Assembly: GCA_015486055.1 (NCBI GenBank)
Contig: WFSJ01000030.1
Location: forward strand, 1 to 60,091
Origin: Acidobacteriota bacterium
Lineage (GTDB): Bacteria; Acidobacteriota; Aminicenantia; S016-38
Reading direction: 5' to 3'
Length of the DNA stretch: 60,091 nucleotides
The notes under the pieces were generated by a model. The model was not told the origin of the DNA, searched no databases, and saw nothing but the letters and a program-made list of their open reading frames with translations. Shown here piece after piece: positions 48,559 to 58,216 of the stretch; position 1 is the first letter of the stretch; the number at the start of each line of letters is the position of its first letter. A program made the translations under genes and the position numbers.

Positions 48559-49000
48559 CTACGAGGACGAAAAAAAGTCATGGGATAAATTCCCATCATG
48601 GTTAGTATTCCTTGCCTTCTTTATTATCCTGTGTCTCTTAATCACCACAGGTTATTCAATTCTTTACCATTCAGTAACACTAAAACAGTTCTTAACTGGG
48701 TTGAGCATCGGGCTTGTTTTCTCAATAGGTTCAATACTATACTTGAGGGTTGAATTCTCAAATGAGGATGTCATAAAAACCTTTGGAAATTCTCTGCTTT
48801 TAACCTTGGCAATGTTTTTAATTTCAGGATTTATAGTCATGATGGTTGTAATTATAGGGCCAAATATAGCACATGGGTTAAGAATAGAAGCTATGAAAAT
48901 ACTCATCTTCAGCTTTCAGCAGATAGCGACATCTTTCCTCTTCGCTTCAGCGGCTTTCCTTGCATTATTCTCCCTCGTAAGAATAATAATTAAAAGATGA
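48548..49000 (+). CDS. Small four-helix membrane protein, unknown
   Basis: ATG 48548 (MIFDYEDEKKSW) is preceded by CGGAG at 7-nt spacing. An in-frame TTG at 48530 exists but lacks support. The 150-residue protein has four hydrophobic helices (about 16-36, 46-62, 79-103 and 119-143) linked by short polar loops and ends in a basic tail. Family not recognised. It overlaps priA by 4 bp (ATGA), so priA translation is coupled to it. A functional link to replication restart is not implied. Confidence 0.65.
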   Translation: MIFDYEDEKKSWDKFPSWLVFLAFFIILCLLITTGYSILYHSVTLKQFLTGLSIGLVFSIGSILYLRVEFSNEDVIKTFGNSLLLTLAMFLISGFIVMMVVIIGPNIAHGLRIEAMKILIFSFQQIATSFLFASAAFLALFSLVRIIIKR

Positions 49001-51117
49001 AATATTACAGACTTGCACTTCCGATACCCGTACTATCTCTGTTTACTTACTCCTCGGAGGAAGAAGTAAATACTGGAACTGTAGTAGAGGTGGAATTCAG
49101 GGGAAAGAAAATGATTGGAATAGTCTGGGAAGAAGGCAAGGAGGAAAACTTTGCTATAAAACCCATTCTGAAGATATTTAAGGAAAAACTTGAAGCCAAG
49201 ATGATGAAACTTGCGGAAAGGTTAGAGGAAATGTATCTCCATCCAAGAGGTTTGTATGCTCAGCTCATGCTTCCGCCAGGTTCTCTTACCTCATCAACAA
49301 GAAGATTTACCCCTACTGTAAGAGGGATTTTCCTTTCAATTACAGGTTCAGACATTGAAAAAGCTATAATAAAACTTCTTATAAAATTCCCTTACACAAA
49401 ATCCTATGTCAGAAAAAAGCTTGGCAGAAGGACGAATTACTATTTGAAGAAGCTGTTATCCTCGGGATTTTTAGAATATTTTGAGGAGGAGAGGCGAAAG
49501 CCCTTATGGTCAAATAAAAGCGACCCCTACCTTTATCCTGAAATGCCAAAAACAGAGTTGAACGAGGAAGGAAAAGAAATAGCAGGGAAAATTATCTCTT
49601 CTCTTGGGGAATTTTCAGTCCATCTGATCTTCGGAATTACAGGGAGCGGAAAGACCTTTATTGCAATGAAGATAATAGAGGAAGTTCTGAAAAAAGGTGG
49701 TGGTGTTATATATCTTGTCCCTGAAATTTCAATGGTGCCCTTCCCTTACCAGCTGCTTTCAGACAAATTCGGTAAAGTTGAAATAATTCATTCCCTTCAG
49801 AGCAAAGGTATGAAAGGGGGAAGCTGGGAAAGGTTGAGGAGAGGCGAGCCAAAGATAGCGCTTGGAGCTCGCTCTGCCCTATTTTCCCCGGTAAAAAATC
49901 TGAAGCTCATAGTTATAGACGAAGAACATGATCTCTCATACGCCCAAGAAACTTCCCCAAGATACAGGGCAGTAGAGACAGCAATTGAAAGGGGGAAAAT
50001 AGAGGGAGCAACTGTGCTTCTTTTAAGCGCGACGCCAAGCGTTGAAACTTTCCTGAAAGCGAAAAATGGTGAATTTAAACTTCATAGACTCACAAAAAGA
50101 ATAAATGATCTTCCTCTCCCGAGGGCAGAGATAATTTCTATGCAGAGAAAAAAACATCTAATCTCAGACGAATTCGCAAGAGCCCTCGATGAGGAAAGTG
50201 GGAAGGGAAATCAAGCACTTGTTATGTTGAACAGGAGAGGATTTTCTTCTTATTATTATTGCCCTAACTGCGGATACATTGCAACATGCCCCCATTGTGA
50301 GCTTCCACTTACTTATCACAAGGAGGAAAATTATCTCGAATGTCATTACTGCGGATACAGGGAGGGACCTCCGTCATTATGTCCTGTTTGTGGGTCAGAG
50401 ATGAAGCCATCAGGAACACCGGGACTTCAGCGCCTTGTAGAATCTTTTAAGGAAAGGTTTACTGACCTTAAAGTAGAAAGATTCGATGCCGATATTGGAA
50501 GAAAAAAGAGGGAGGCAAGGAGAATATTGAGGGAATTCTATGAAGGTAAAATAGATCTGATTGTGGGAACACAACTCATATCAAAAGGACACAATTTTCC
50601 AGGAGTCACTTTAGTTGGTGTCTTCTTCCCAGACATTCTCTTGAATTTTCCTGATTTCACAGCATCTGAGAGGACCTTTCAGCTTATAACACAAATGATA
50701 GGAAGAGCTGGGAGAAACAGGGAAGGAAGGGCTATGATTCAAACATATTTCCCAGCACACCACGCAATAAAACTCGCAGCTTTGCAGGACTATGAGGGTT
50801 TTTTTAAAGCCGAAATTGAGTTCAGAAAAAGGTTGCTTTATCCCCCTTTTGTTAAGTTAATAAGAATTCTCATGGAGGACAAGGATAGAAAAGCTCTGGG
50901 GGAAAAATCCAGGAAAGTCTTGAATCTTCTTTCAGGCCTCAGGACAAGAGGACCTGCCATGGCACCCTTCAGAAAAATCGCGGGGAAATGGAGAGCCCAC
51001 ATCTTTGTTGAGATAGAAAAAAATGAATCCTGGGAAAAATTCTCAAAACTTTACAAAGAAAGTTTCAACGACTTCAAAGGAATTTCAATCATAGTCTCAC
51101 CTTCTCAGGTTTTATAG
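48997..51117 (+). CDS. priA: Primosomal protein N' (PriA) helicase
   Basis: PriA recognises stalled forks and reloads the replisome. The N-terminal 3'-end-binding and winged-helix parts (about 1-195) come first. Walker A is GITGSGKT and the Walker B is VIDEEHDLSY. The zinc-binding region contains CPNC, CPHC, CHYC and CPVC pairs (about 425-470), and helicase motifs LVGTQLISKGHNFPGVTLVG and QMIGRAGRN complete the core. Length (706 aa) is typical. The stop is only 6 bp inside the convergent cysteine-rich gene. Confidence 0.95.
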   Translation: MKYYRLALPIPVLSLFTYSSEEEVNTGTVVEVEFRGKKMIGIVWEEGKEENFAIKPILKIFKEKLEAKMMKLAERLEEMYLHPRGLYAQLMLPPGSLTSSTRRFTPTVRGIFLSITGSDIEKAIIKLLIKFPYTKSYVRKKLGRRTNYYLKKLLSSGFLEYFEEERRKPLWSNKSDPYLYPEMPKTELNEEGKEIAGKIISSLGEFSVHLIFGITGSGKTFIAMKIIEEVLKKGGGVIYLVPEISMVPFPYQLLSDKFGKVEIIHSLQSKGMKGGSWERLRRGEPKIALGARSALFSPVKNLKLIVIDEEHDLSYAQETSPRYRAVETAIERGKIEGATVLLLSATPSVETFLKAKNGEFKLHRLTKRINDLPLPRAEIISMQRKKHLISDEFARALDEESGKGNQALVMLNRRGFSSYYYCPNCGYIATCPHCELPLTYHKEENYLECHYCGYREGPPSLCPVCGSEMKPSGTPGLQRLVESFKERFTDLKVERFDADIGRKKREARRILREFYEGKIDLIVGTQLISKGHNFPGVTLVGVFFPDILLNFPDFTASERTFQLITQMIGRAGRNREGRAMIQTYFPAHHAIKLAALQDYEGFFKAEIEFRKRLLYPPFVKLIRILMEDKDRKALGEKSRKVLNLLSGLRTRGPAMAPFRKIAGKWRAHIFVEIEKNESWEKFSKLYKESFNDFKGISIIVSPSQVL

Positions 51118-51570
51118 GCCAAGAGCTGTTATTATTGCATCTGACCTTCTTATTGAACTGTTGGAGCATCCCTTCTTGCTGCAAAAGGTTATCGCATTGT
51201 TAAAACTAAAAGTCTTATCCAAGAATAGAACATAAATTTTCCCTTCACCGCAAATATTACATGTGGAAAGAACTGGAAGCTCCCTATCACATACAGGACA
51301 TCGGAACTTTACAACCTCCCCATCATCAACTTTTCCTCTGAGAAACACAGCATTAAAATCCCCAAGAATAGGGGATAGCACAACTATCCCTTCCTCCCCA
51401 TTTTTCTTCCTGAAAGCGAGTTCAATCCCAGGATGGTCGCTTACTTTGTGTTCCTTGGATATAAGATTATGTCCCTCAGGACAATAAACCTCCTTAACAA
51501 TAAGTTCTTCCCTGTTCAGTTCCTTTGCCGGAATTTTTAATTTCCCTTCAGTATCAAATATTTCGCTCAT
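51112..51570 (-). CDS. Cysteine-rich, probable zinc-binding protein, unknown
   Basis: The 152-residue protein starts [34 protein letters not shown]. It has cysteine pairs CPEGH (about 29), CPVC and CNIC (about 92-110) and CSKKGC (about 129-134), consistent with two metal sites. No signal peptide is present. I cannot assign a family. An AGAGGGAAAAA site and TATAAT-like sequences (TTATAATTTTATTATAG, 51580-51596, both strands) lie upstream. Convergent with priA by a 6 bp overlap. Confidence 0.6.
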   Translation of the reverse strand: MSEIFDTEGKLKIPAKELNREELIVKEVYCPEGHNLISKEHKVSDHPGIELAFRKKNGEEGIVVLSPILGDFNAVFLRGKVDDGEVVKFRCPVCDRELPVLSTCNICGEGKIYVLFLDKTFSFNNAITFCSKKGCSNSSIRRSDAIITALGL

Positions 51571-51707
51571 TTTTTCCCTCTTATAATTTTATTATAGTTC
51601 GTTTCAGTTTTCAACCTTTTTGTACAGTTCCTAATTTAGAGCAATGGTCTTTTTCTTGCAATTTTTTTCTTATTGTGTTATTTTTCTTTCATTATTTGGA
51701 GGCATTT

Positions 51708-52553
51708 ATGGGAATTCAAAATTTGATTTTTTCCCTTCAGGAATTTTGGGTCAAACAGGGATGTTACATAACTCAACCTTACGATATTGAAGTTGGAGCC
51801 GGGACAATGGCCCCCGAAACTTTCTTTGGGGTTCTCAAAGAAGAAGCAGTTAAAGTCGCATATGTTCAGCCTTCAAGAAGACCAACCGATGGAAGATATG
51901 GAGAAAATCCCCACAGGGTTGAAAAACATCTTCAATTTCAGGTTATAACCAAGCCCGCTCCCGAAAATATAATAAGCATATATTTACAGAGTCTTGAAGG
52001 TCTTGGTATAAATCTTATTGAGCATGACCTAAGATTTGCCGAAGACGATTGGGAATCTCCCACAATAGGTGCATGGGGTATAGGATGGCAGGTTCTTCTT
52101 GATGGTCTTGAAATAACCCAATTCACTTATTTCCAGCAAAACGGAGGAATAGAGCTCAAGGAAATACCTGTTGAAATAACCTATGGAATAGAAAGATTGG
52201 AGATGTTTCTAGAAAGGAAAGACAATCTATATGATCTTGAATGGGGGGGAGGAAAAACTTATGGAGATCTCAGATTGAAGGGGGAAAAGGAATTCTCAAC
52301 TTACGATTTTGATGAATCGGATAAGGATATGTTGTTTGAGATTTTTAAAAAATATGAAGCAGAGGCTAAAAGATTAACGGAAATTGGCCTCATACTTCCT
52401 GCTTATGATTATGTTCTTAAGTGCTCCCACACTTTTAATCTTCTTGATGCAAGAAGGGCTATAAGTGTGGGGGAAAGGACAAAATATATCCTGAGAATAA
52501 GAGATATTGCCTGCAAGATTGCAGAGAAAGCTGCAGGAGTAAAGGATGAGTGA
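51708..52553 (+). CDS. glyQ: Glycyl-tRNA synthetase alpha subunit
   Basis: GlyQ carries the class II catalytic core of the two-subunit bacterial glycyl-tRNA synthetase. The sequence [38 protein letters not shown] is diagnostic, followed by [29 protein letters not shown] 51708 is chosen: TTGGAGG lies 5 nt before it. An open frame upstream to 51525 is not homologous. Length 281 residues, typical. It overlaps glyS by 8 bp. Confidence 0.97.
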   Translation: MGIQNLIFSLQEFWVKQGCYITQPYDIEVGAGTMAPETFFGVLKEEAVKVAYVQPSRRPTDGRYGENPHRVEKHLQFQVITKPAPENIISIYLQSLEGLGINLIEHDLRFAEDDWESPTIGAWGIGWQVLLDGLEITQFTYFQQNGGIELKEIPVEITYGIERLEMFLERKDNLYDLEWGGGKTYGDLRLKGEKEFSTYDFDESDKDMLFEIFKKYEAEAKRLTEIGLILPAYDYVLKCSHTFNLLDARRAISVGERTKYILRIRDIACKIAEKAAGVKDE

Positions 52554-54585
52554 ATTTTTCTTTGAGCTTTTAGTAGAAGAAATGCCGCCTTCTCATCAGT
52601 GGATAGCGAAGGAATACCTTCAGGAAAAGATAAAGAATTTTCTCGAAGAAAAAGCATTTTCATACGACAGGTTTGATCTTAACACTACACCCAGAAGAAT
52701 CATTATAAATATTGAGGGAAAACTCAAGTCTTCAACCGCAAAGGAAACTATTTTCGGCCCCCCTGTAAATGCAGGTTTTGATGAGGAAGGGAATCCAACC
52801 CAGGCTGCTCTTGGATTTGCAAAGAGGCTCGGGATAGAAGTATCACAGCTTGAAAGGATAGAAAAGGATAAGGGTGAATACTTAGCTTACTCAAGAGAGA
52901 TAAAAGCACCTGAATTCAAGGTTATTTTCCCTAAAGCCCTTGTGGAATTTCTCTACTCTATTCCCTTCCCAAAAATAATGAGGTGGGGAGAATTCAGATT
53001 CTCAAGAAAGGTGAAGAACATTTTAACCATAATGGATGGTGAAAAGCTTGAAATGGAAGCTTTTGGTCTGAGCTCAAATAACATAAGTCAGGGACACAGG
53101 ATTTTTTCTCCTATCCTTACCGAAATTTCATCTTCAAAGGAGTATTTCTCTCTTCTTAAACAATCCCATGTTATAGCAAAAAATGAAGAAAGGGAAAAAA
53201 TGATAAAAGAGGCTCTTTCATCCAAGATAGAAAATAGTACTCCCCCTTCCGAAGAATTTATGAACTACTGGAGAGATTCGGTTGAATATCCAAATGTCTT
53301 CAAAGGAGAATTTTCCAAGGCTTATATGGAACTTCCCGAAGAAATAATCTCCACATCTCTTGAAAAGGAAATGGGATTATACGTTCTGAGAAACAAGGAG
53401 GGTTTAAGTAATGAATTCGTAGGTGTGGCAGATAATCCCAATTTAGATCTTTCACTCATTATAGAAGGATACAAAAGAGTGGCAAAGGCAAAACTCGAGG
53501 ACGCATTTTACTTCTGGAAAAAAGACAGGAAAAAATCTCTATCAGAATTAAGAAAGGGACTGAAAGATGTAATCTATAACGATATTCTTGGAAATTATTA
53601 TGAAAAGACCGAAAGGCTGGAAGAATTATCTAGCAAAATCGCCGAAATGCTTGGAGTTGAACCTGAACCTGTAAGAAAGGCAGCAAGACTTTCAAAGGCG
53701 GATTTAATTTCTGAATTAGTAGGGGAATTTCCCTCCCTTCAAGGTATAGCAGGAGGTCTTATACTCTCCTATCAGGGCGAAGACGAAACTGTGTGGAAGC
53801 CAGTCTATGAGCATTACAGGCCTGATTCATATAAGCACGAGCTCCCATCAACCATGGGAGGTTCTATACTCTCCCTTGCGGACAAAATAGATGATCTTTT
53901 ATGCGCTTTCGCTACAGGATACAGGCCCAGTGGCAGCGGAGATCCATTGGGAACAAGAAGAGCTGCCCTCGGAATAATAAGGCTGATTACGGAAAAGCAA
54001 CTTCCTGTTAGTCTTGAGGAATTGATAGAACTCGATATGGGAATCCTATCTCAAAAAATCACATTGGCGGATAGGCTTCTCCAGGATATAAAGGATTTTA
54101 TAGTGAAAAGATTCGAGAATAAATTAGTCAGTGAAGGAACCGATGTAGGAATAATAAGAGCAGTTGTTTCCTCATCAGAGTTTGACCTGCTAAAAATACA
54201 AAGGAAAATAAATGCCCTGAAAAACCTCAAGGAAAGAGGTCTGCTTTCAACATTGACTCAAACACACAAGAGAATAACAAACATATTAACTGGTAAAGAA
54301 GCAGGGAAATTAGATAGCTCCCTTTTCTCAACTTCACAGGAGAAAGAGCTTTATGAAATTCTATCCGCTGTAAAGGAGGAGGTAGAAGGGATAAAAGAAA
54401 AGGAAGATTTTCGCCAGATTCTTGACGGTCTTCTCTGGCTCTGTCCCTTCATAGATGAACTCTTTAATAATGTGATGATAATGGACAAAGATGAAAAAAT
54501 CAGGGAAAACAGAATTTCTCTTCTTCATGTGGCTGATGAAATCTTCAAGGAATTCGCAGATTTCAGCTTGATTCAGGAAAATTGA
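52546..54585 (+). CDS. glyS: Glycyl-tRNA synthetase beta subunit
   Basis: GlyS binds tRNA-Gly and completes the alpha2-beta2 enzyme. It begins [18 protein letters not shown], typical of the family, with [13 protein letters not shown] shortly after. The HD-like domain region [23 protein letters not shown] and [23 protein letters not shown] are characteristic, and the DALR-type anticodon-binding region is C-terminal. Length (679 aa) is normal. The stop overlaps the TTG start of parB. Confidence 0.96.
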   Translation: MSEFFFELLVEEMPPSHQWIAKEYLQEKIKNFLEEKAFSYDRFDLNTTPRRIIINIEGKLKSSTAKETIFGPPVNAGFDEEGNPTQAALGFAKRLGIEVSQLERIEKDKGEYLAYSREIKAPEFKVIFPKALVEFLYSIPFPKIMRWGEFRFSRKVKNILTIMDGEKLEMEAFGLSSNNISQGHRIFSPILTEISSSKEYFSLLKQSHVIAKNEEREKMIKEALSSKIENSTPPSEEFMNYWRDSVEYPNVFKGEFSKAYMELPEEIISTSLEKEMGLYVLRNKEGLSNEFVGVADNPNLDLSLIIEGYKRVAKAKLEDAFYFWKKDRKKSLSELRKGLKDVIYNDILGNYYEKTERLEELSSKIAEMLGVEPEPVRKAARLSKADLISELVGEFPSLQGIAGGLILSYQGEDETVWKPVYEHYRPDSYKHELPSTMGGSILSLADKIDDLLCAFATGYRPSGSGDPLGTRRAALGIIRLITEKQLPVSLEELIELDMGILSQKITLADRLLQDIKDFIVKRFENKLVSEGTDVGIIRAVVSSSEFDLLKIQRKINALKNLKERGLLSTLTQTHKRITNILTGKEAGKLDSSLFSTSQEKELYEILSAVKEEVEGIKEKEDFRQILDGLLWLCPFIDELFNNVMIMDKDEKIRENRISLLHVADEIFKEFADFSLIQEN

Positions 54586-55322
54586 ATACAAAAACCCTTA
54601 AGGATATCCAAATAAGTGAAATAGCTCCAGGGAAAAATCAACCAAGAGATTTGCTTGGAAACCTGACAGAATTGGCTAATTCAATAAGAGAAAAGGGGAT
54701 AATAGAACCTTTAATAGTCAGAAAAAAGGGGGGGAAATACGAGATAATTTCCGGGGAAAGAAGATACAGAGCCGCACTTATTGCAGGTCTCACTCATGTT
54801 CCATGTATTGAACTTGATATTAACGATAAAGAGGCGCTTGAGGTTGCTTTAATAGAGAACATACACAGGAAAGATCTTACCCCATTTGAGATAGCTGAGG
54901 CATATAGAGCTTTGGTTGCTATTTATGGATATACCCATGGGGAAGTAGGCAAAAGAGTCGGAAAAGCCAGGTCAACAGTGACAGAAATGATAGAAATAGC
55001 CAACATTCCCCCAAGGATAAAAACTCTCTGCGTAGAACTGGGAATCAATGCTTACTCTGTGCTTCTTCTAATTGCCAAGCAAAAGGACGAAAGGTCTATG
55101 GAGGAACTGGCAAGAAGAATAGCCGCTGAAAATCTCTCAAGGGAAGAGGCGAGAAGGTTCGCAAGAAAAGAAAGGCCAAGGAAAAAAGTGCTGAGCTTTT
55201 CTCCTGAGAAAGGAAATTTTTCAGTCAGAATAAACCTGAAGAAGGAAACAGACAGAGAGGAAATAATAAATTTCCTCGAAACAATAATAGAAAAACTGAA
55301 AAAAGAAGAAGGATCTCTTTAA
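54582..55322 (+). CDS. parB: ParB-family chromosome partitioning protein
   Basis: ParB is a CTP-dependent DNA clamp that loads at parS and recruits SMC. The N-terminal motifs are IAPGKNQPR and GERRYRAA (CTP-binding box II), ENIHRKDLTPFEIAEAY (box III) and a helix-turn-helix (about 115-140, YTHGEVGKRVGKARSTVTE). A short C-terminal dimerisation domain follows. Total length is 246 residues. TTG 54582 is the start, overlapping the glyS stop; an AGGAAA site lies nearby. No parA and no parS-like palindrome (TGTTTCACGTGAAACA) was seen nearby. smc lies 3 kb downstream. Confidence 0.88.
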   Translation: MNTKTLKDIQISEIAPGKNQPRDLLGNLTELANSIREKGIIEPLIVRKKGGKYEIISGERRYRAALIAGLTHVPCIELDINDKEALEVALIENIHRKDLTPFEIAEAYRALVAIYGYTHGEVGKRVGKARSTVTEMIEIANIPPRIKTLCVELGINAYSVLLLIAKQKDERSMEELARRIAAENLSREEARRFARKERPRKKVLSFSPEKGNFSVRINLKKETDREEIINFLETIIEKLKKEEGSL

Positions 55323-56326
55323 TCCCCTGGTTCCATTGCCTTCCTTATCAGATGACGGGTAAGTCCAAGGTCAACTTTCTTTCCAAGAAGAAGTGAAATC
55401 CAGAACCTCTTTCTAAGCTTTGAAATTAATAGAACTTTCTTCTTTCCTTCAAAACTCATCATTTCTAAACCTTCTGGTAAGACTTCCCCAAGCTCTTTGC
55501 TTAGTTTCACAAGATCAAGTGATTTTTCTACAAGTTCTCCCACCTCACCTTCCTTAGCTATTAGCTTTCCATCCTCTCCAAAAATACAAATGCTGAGGGA
55601 TTCTTCAATCCTGAGAAGGGAAGAAATCAGCTTTTCATACCCCGGAATTTCTTCTTCTTTTATCACTTCCCACTCATCAATTTCCCTGAGAATTTCCTCG
55701 GGGGATCTTTTTATGGACCTTGTCGCTTTCTTGCCTCTTGTTATCTTAAATATAGGGTTTCCAAACCTCGCAATTTTCTTAAAAGCCTCTTCACCTTTGA
55801 AATCCCCCACCTCCGCATCAATGAGCTTCCCTTTCTCAATGAATAATATGCCTTTATTCTTCTCACCTTCTACAATAAGCTTAGCATCGCGCCCACTCAG
55901 TCTTAATATCTCTAAAACCTCTGGAAGCGAAATTTTCTCTAAAGTTCTTATTTCCTGCTTCGCTATTTTTAAGGAGGATTTTATCTCATCAGCAAGGGAT
56001 TTGAGTTCTACAGGCTTCTCTATATATTTTACAGCTCCCAATCTCTGAGCATCACTTTCAACCTTGGGCGTTCCAAAAGCAGTCATAAATATAACAGCTA
56101 TCTCCGGATAATATTTGGAAATCTGAGATAAAAGCTCGAGACCTGACATCCCTGGCATTTTAAGATCAGTAATAACAACATCCACTTTCCTATTATTCAG
56201 GATTTTCAGGGCCTCTTCCCCATTTGTTGCGGTTATCAAATCCACATCATATAGATAAAATTTCAAGCCCTCCTGAATGCTTAAAAGAAAACTCGTATCA
56301 TCATCAACTATTAATACGCTCGCCAT
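55319..56326 (-). CDS. Response regulator with PATAN (DUF4388) and roadblock-like domains
   Basis: A receiver (1-120) has the acceptor D54 in VVITDLKMPGMSG. A PATAN-type segment (about 130-190; LPEVLEILRLSGRDAKLIVEGEKNKGILFIEKGKLIDAEVG) follows. The C-terminal 110 residues (EKLISSLLRIEESLSICIFGEDGKLIAK onward) resemble roadblock/LC7 domains, which control small GTPases. No DNA-binding domain is present, so output is by protein contact. The TATAAT at 56338-56333 sits 6 nt before the ATG (leaderless). A PAS kinase lies immediately upstream. The gene overlaps parB tail to tail by 4 bp. Confidence 0.82.
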   Translation of the reverse strand: MASVLIVDDDTSFLLSIQEGLKFYLYDVDLITATNGEEALKILNNRKVDVVITDLKMPGMSGLELLSQISKYYPEIAVIFMTAFGTPKVESDAQRLGAVKYIEKPVELKSLADEIKSSLKIAKQEIRTLEKISLPEVLEILRLSGRDAKLIVEGEKNKGILFIEKGKLIDAEVGDFKGEEAFKKIARFGNPIFKITRGKKATRSIKRSPEEILREIDEWEVIKEEEIPGYEKLISSLLRIEESLSICIFGEDGKLIAKEGEVGELVEKSLDLVKLSKELGEVLPEGLEMMSFEGKKKVLLISKLRKRFWISLLLGKKVDLGLTRHLIRKAMEPGD

Positions 56327-56332
56327 AAAAGA

Positions 56333-56338
56333 ATTATA
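56333..56338 (-). promoter_or_regulatory. -10 element of leaderless type for the REC-PATAN gene
   Basis: TATAAT on the minus strand is followed by six bases (TCTTTT) and ATG 56326. It lies in the 12 bp gap after the kinase gene, so the regulator can be transcribed apart from its kinase. Confidence 0.55.
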
Positions 56339-57301
56339 TCATCCCTCTGGAAGTTCTATAAAAATTTCTGTCCAGCTTCCTTCCTCGCTTTCAATCCACA
56401 TCCTTCCACCCATTGTTTCCACCATTTTCTTAGCCTGATACAATCCAACTCCTTCTCCTCTTTCTTTCGTTGAAAAGAAAAGTTCAAAAGCTCTTTCCAT
56501 TTCCTCCTTATTTATACCTTTCCCTGAGTCAAAAAAGCTGATAAGCAAGTTATTCTTCTCTCTCTTTATCTTAAGTTCAATCATCCTCTTTTCCTTCTCC
56601 TTTAAGGCATCGATGGAATTTTCAAGAAGAACAAGAAGTGTGGAAAAAATCCAATCGGGATTCCCGTGAACAATTATTTTTTCAGGGATTATATCATAAA
56701 CAAAATCAATCCCCAGCAAAAAACACCGCTGCTGAGCTCTTTTTATAAACTCCATCACTATGGCATTGAGCTCAAAATCCAGAAAGTCGTATTCTCCTAT
56801 ATATGATAACTCCTTAAGATGTCCAAGAAATCTCTCAAGCCTTCGGACATCTTCTAACAATCTGGAGATATATTCTATCTTTTTTTCCTCAGAAATTCTT
56901 GAGTAGAAATCACTAAAAACCTGAAGGGAAACCTTCATTGAGTTAAGAGCATTTCCCAGGCTATGTCTTATCATCAATATCAAATTTTCAATGGACTCTT
57001 TCTCTATTTCACGAACAATGAGGAGAAAACCTGAGGAGATTTTTTTGAAGAAACTTTCATAGCCAATTCCTTTATGGTTGAAGAAAAGTTCTCCCTTTTC
57101 CTTCTCATAAAGAGGGCAATCCTGACATTTTTCTTTCTTTTCCCTTATAATTTCCCAGCAGGGTTTCCCTATAACTTCCTTGGGGTCTTTGCCCATAAGA
57201 GCAATTGAATTTACCTTTTTTATATTCAAATTCTTTTCCAGAATATAAATCCTCTCGGGCAAGTTCTCAAATATTTCTTTCCATTCCTCATTGAGTATCA
57301 T
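56339..57301 (-). CDS. PAS-domain histidine kinase with cysteine cluster
   Basis: The cytoplasmic 320-residue kinase starts with a PAS domain (about 1-95) carrying the motif GKPCWEIIREKKEKCQDCPLYE, a three-cysteine pattern common in PAS domains that bind iron-sulfur or haem or sense redox state. The phospho-acceptor is H113 in MIRHSLGNALN. The ATPase domain has HGNPDWIFSTLLVLLENSIDAL and DSGKGINKEEMERAFELFF. It probably phosphorylates the adjacent REC-PATAN regulator. A weak GGGA element is the only ribosome-site candidate. Starts 15 bp after the Y1 transposase gene ends. Confidence 0.85.
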   Translation of the reverse strand: MILNEEWKEIFENLPERIYILEKNLNIKKVNSIALMGKDPKEVIGKPCWEIIREKKEKCQDCPLYEKEKGELFFNHKGIGYESFFKKISSGFLLIVREIEKESIENLILMIRHSLGNALNSMKVSLQVFSDFYSRISEEKKIEYISRLLEDVRRLERFLGHLKELSYIGEYDFLDFELNAIVMEFIKRAQQRCFLLGIDFVYDIIPEKIIVHGNPDWIFSTLLVLLENSIDALKEKEKRMIELKIKREKNNLLISFFDSGKGINKEEMERAFELFFSTKERGEGVGLYQAKKMVETMGGRMWIESEEGSWTEIFIELPEG

Positions 57302-57316
57302 TGCTTTTATTTCCCG

Positions 57317-58120
57317 CTAAACTATGTAAAAACCTTCGGATATCTTTTTTGGCTTCTTGTTTTTAATTCTACCCCAATACTTTTCTACAAATTCAAGTTT
57401 CCCAAATACTAATCCTTCTGGATTGTAATTCAATGCGAGTTCCACTTCTTCCGGTATTTTCTTTTTCTTTACCTTGCCCTCCTCTCTCATCCTTGCCACA
57501 TTCTTAAGAATCCTTTTGTACTCCTTGAAATTTAAGCCTTCTTTAAGCACGGAGAGAGGAGTAAGCCAATTCAATCCTTCTTGCCTGGTTGCATAAGAAC
57601 AATAAGGATATTTTCTTAAATTTCCTTCCATCCCTATTTCCTCAGGCAAAAGATCTATGTATGCGGCAACAGCCAATGCGATTTTCCCTTCCTCTATAAG
57701 AATGGACTTAAACCTTGCCGTCCACAAATTCCCTTTGCATTTATTCCTACGGTTATACCATTGGGTAAAACGTTGTTTCAAACCTTTTACAAAGGCTGAA
57801 ATATCAGAGAGTTTTTCCCTCCAGTATTGAACTGGTTTTTCCTCTATTATATGCCCGAACAATGATCTTGCCCTTTCCATAATTTCTTTATCCCCATATT
57901 TTACAGGATTCCGGATTTTTACAAGAAGGTGAAATTGGTCGGGAAGCACAGTATATGCAATAACATTTACAAGATAATACTGACTTAGTTCTTGAAACAA
58001 CTTAATGAATTGGTCTCTTTCGTATCCGTTGAATTCTTTACTTCCCTCCCACAAAGTGCGAGAGATTATGTGATAATATGCTGTTCCTTCCTTAACTTTC
58101 ATCCTTGGCTTTCTTGCCAT
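57317..58120 (-). CDS. Y1 (REP-associated type) transposase homologue with altered HUH motif
   Basis: The 267-residue protein resembles TnpA-REP (RAYT) HUH endonucleases, which nick single-stranded hairpin DNA via a catalytic tyrosine. The N-terminal segment GTAYYHIISRTL and a tyrosine region QRFTQWYNRRNKCKGNLWTARFKS (Y122) fit. However, the metal-binding HUH motif, usually NHFHLLV, reads DQFHLLV (residues 61-67): the first histidine is glutamine. A C-terminal helical extension (about 170-267) is basic. GGAGGT precedes the ATG. No terminal inverted repeats or REP hairpins were found beside it, so it may be a domesticated copy. Confidence 0.8.
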   Translation of the reverse strand: MARKPRMKVKEGTAYYHIISRTLWEGSKEFNGYERDQFIKLFQELSQYYLVNVIAYTVLPDQFHLLVKIRNPVKYGDKEIMERARSLFGHIIEEKPVQYWREKLSDISAFVKGLKQRFTQWYNRRNKCKGNLWTARFKSILIEEGKIALAVAAYIDLLPEEIGMEGNLRKYPYCSYATRQEGLNWLTPLSVLKEGLNFKEYKRILKNVARMREEGKVKKKKIPEEVELALNYNPEGLVFGKLEFVEKYWGRIKNKKPKKISEGFYIV

Positions 58121-58204
58121 AACTTACCTCCAAGAAAAAAGTTTAACACAAAGGGGAAAGCGGGAAAAGAAGTTTAGCCCTTATGAAATGCCCAATTAAA
58201 ATGG

Positions 58205-58210
58205 CATAAT
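58205..58210 (+). promoter_or_regulatory. -10 element of leaderless type for smc
   Basis: CATAAT is followed by six bases (ATTTCT) and then ATG 58217. No Shine-Dalgarno is present between the element and the start. Confidence 0.5.
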
Positions 58211-58216
58211 ATTTCT

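Noticed and set aside
51525-51707. Extended N-terminus of glyQ
   Set aside because: Family homology starts at ATG 51708, which has a TTGGAGG ribosome site; the upstream part is intergenic.
55497-56048. 183-codon plus-strand frame
   Set aside because: Antisense to the REC-PATAN regulator; Ser/Phe-rich shadow frame.
57300-58216. Complete IS200/IS605 or REP element around the Y1 transposase
   Set aside because: No flanking terminal hairpins, REP palindromes or direct repeats could be found beside the gene.
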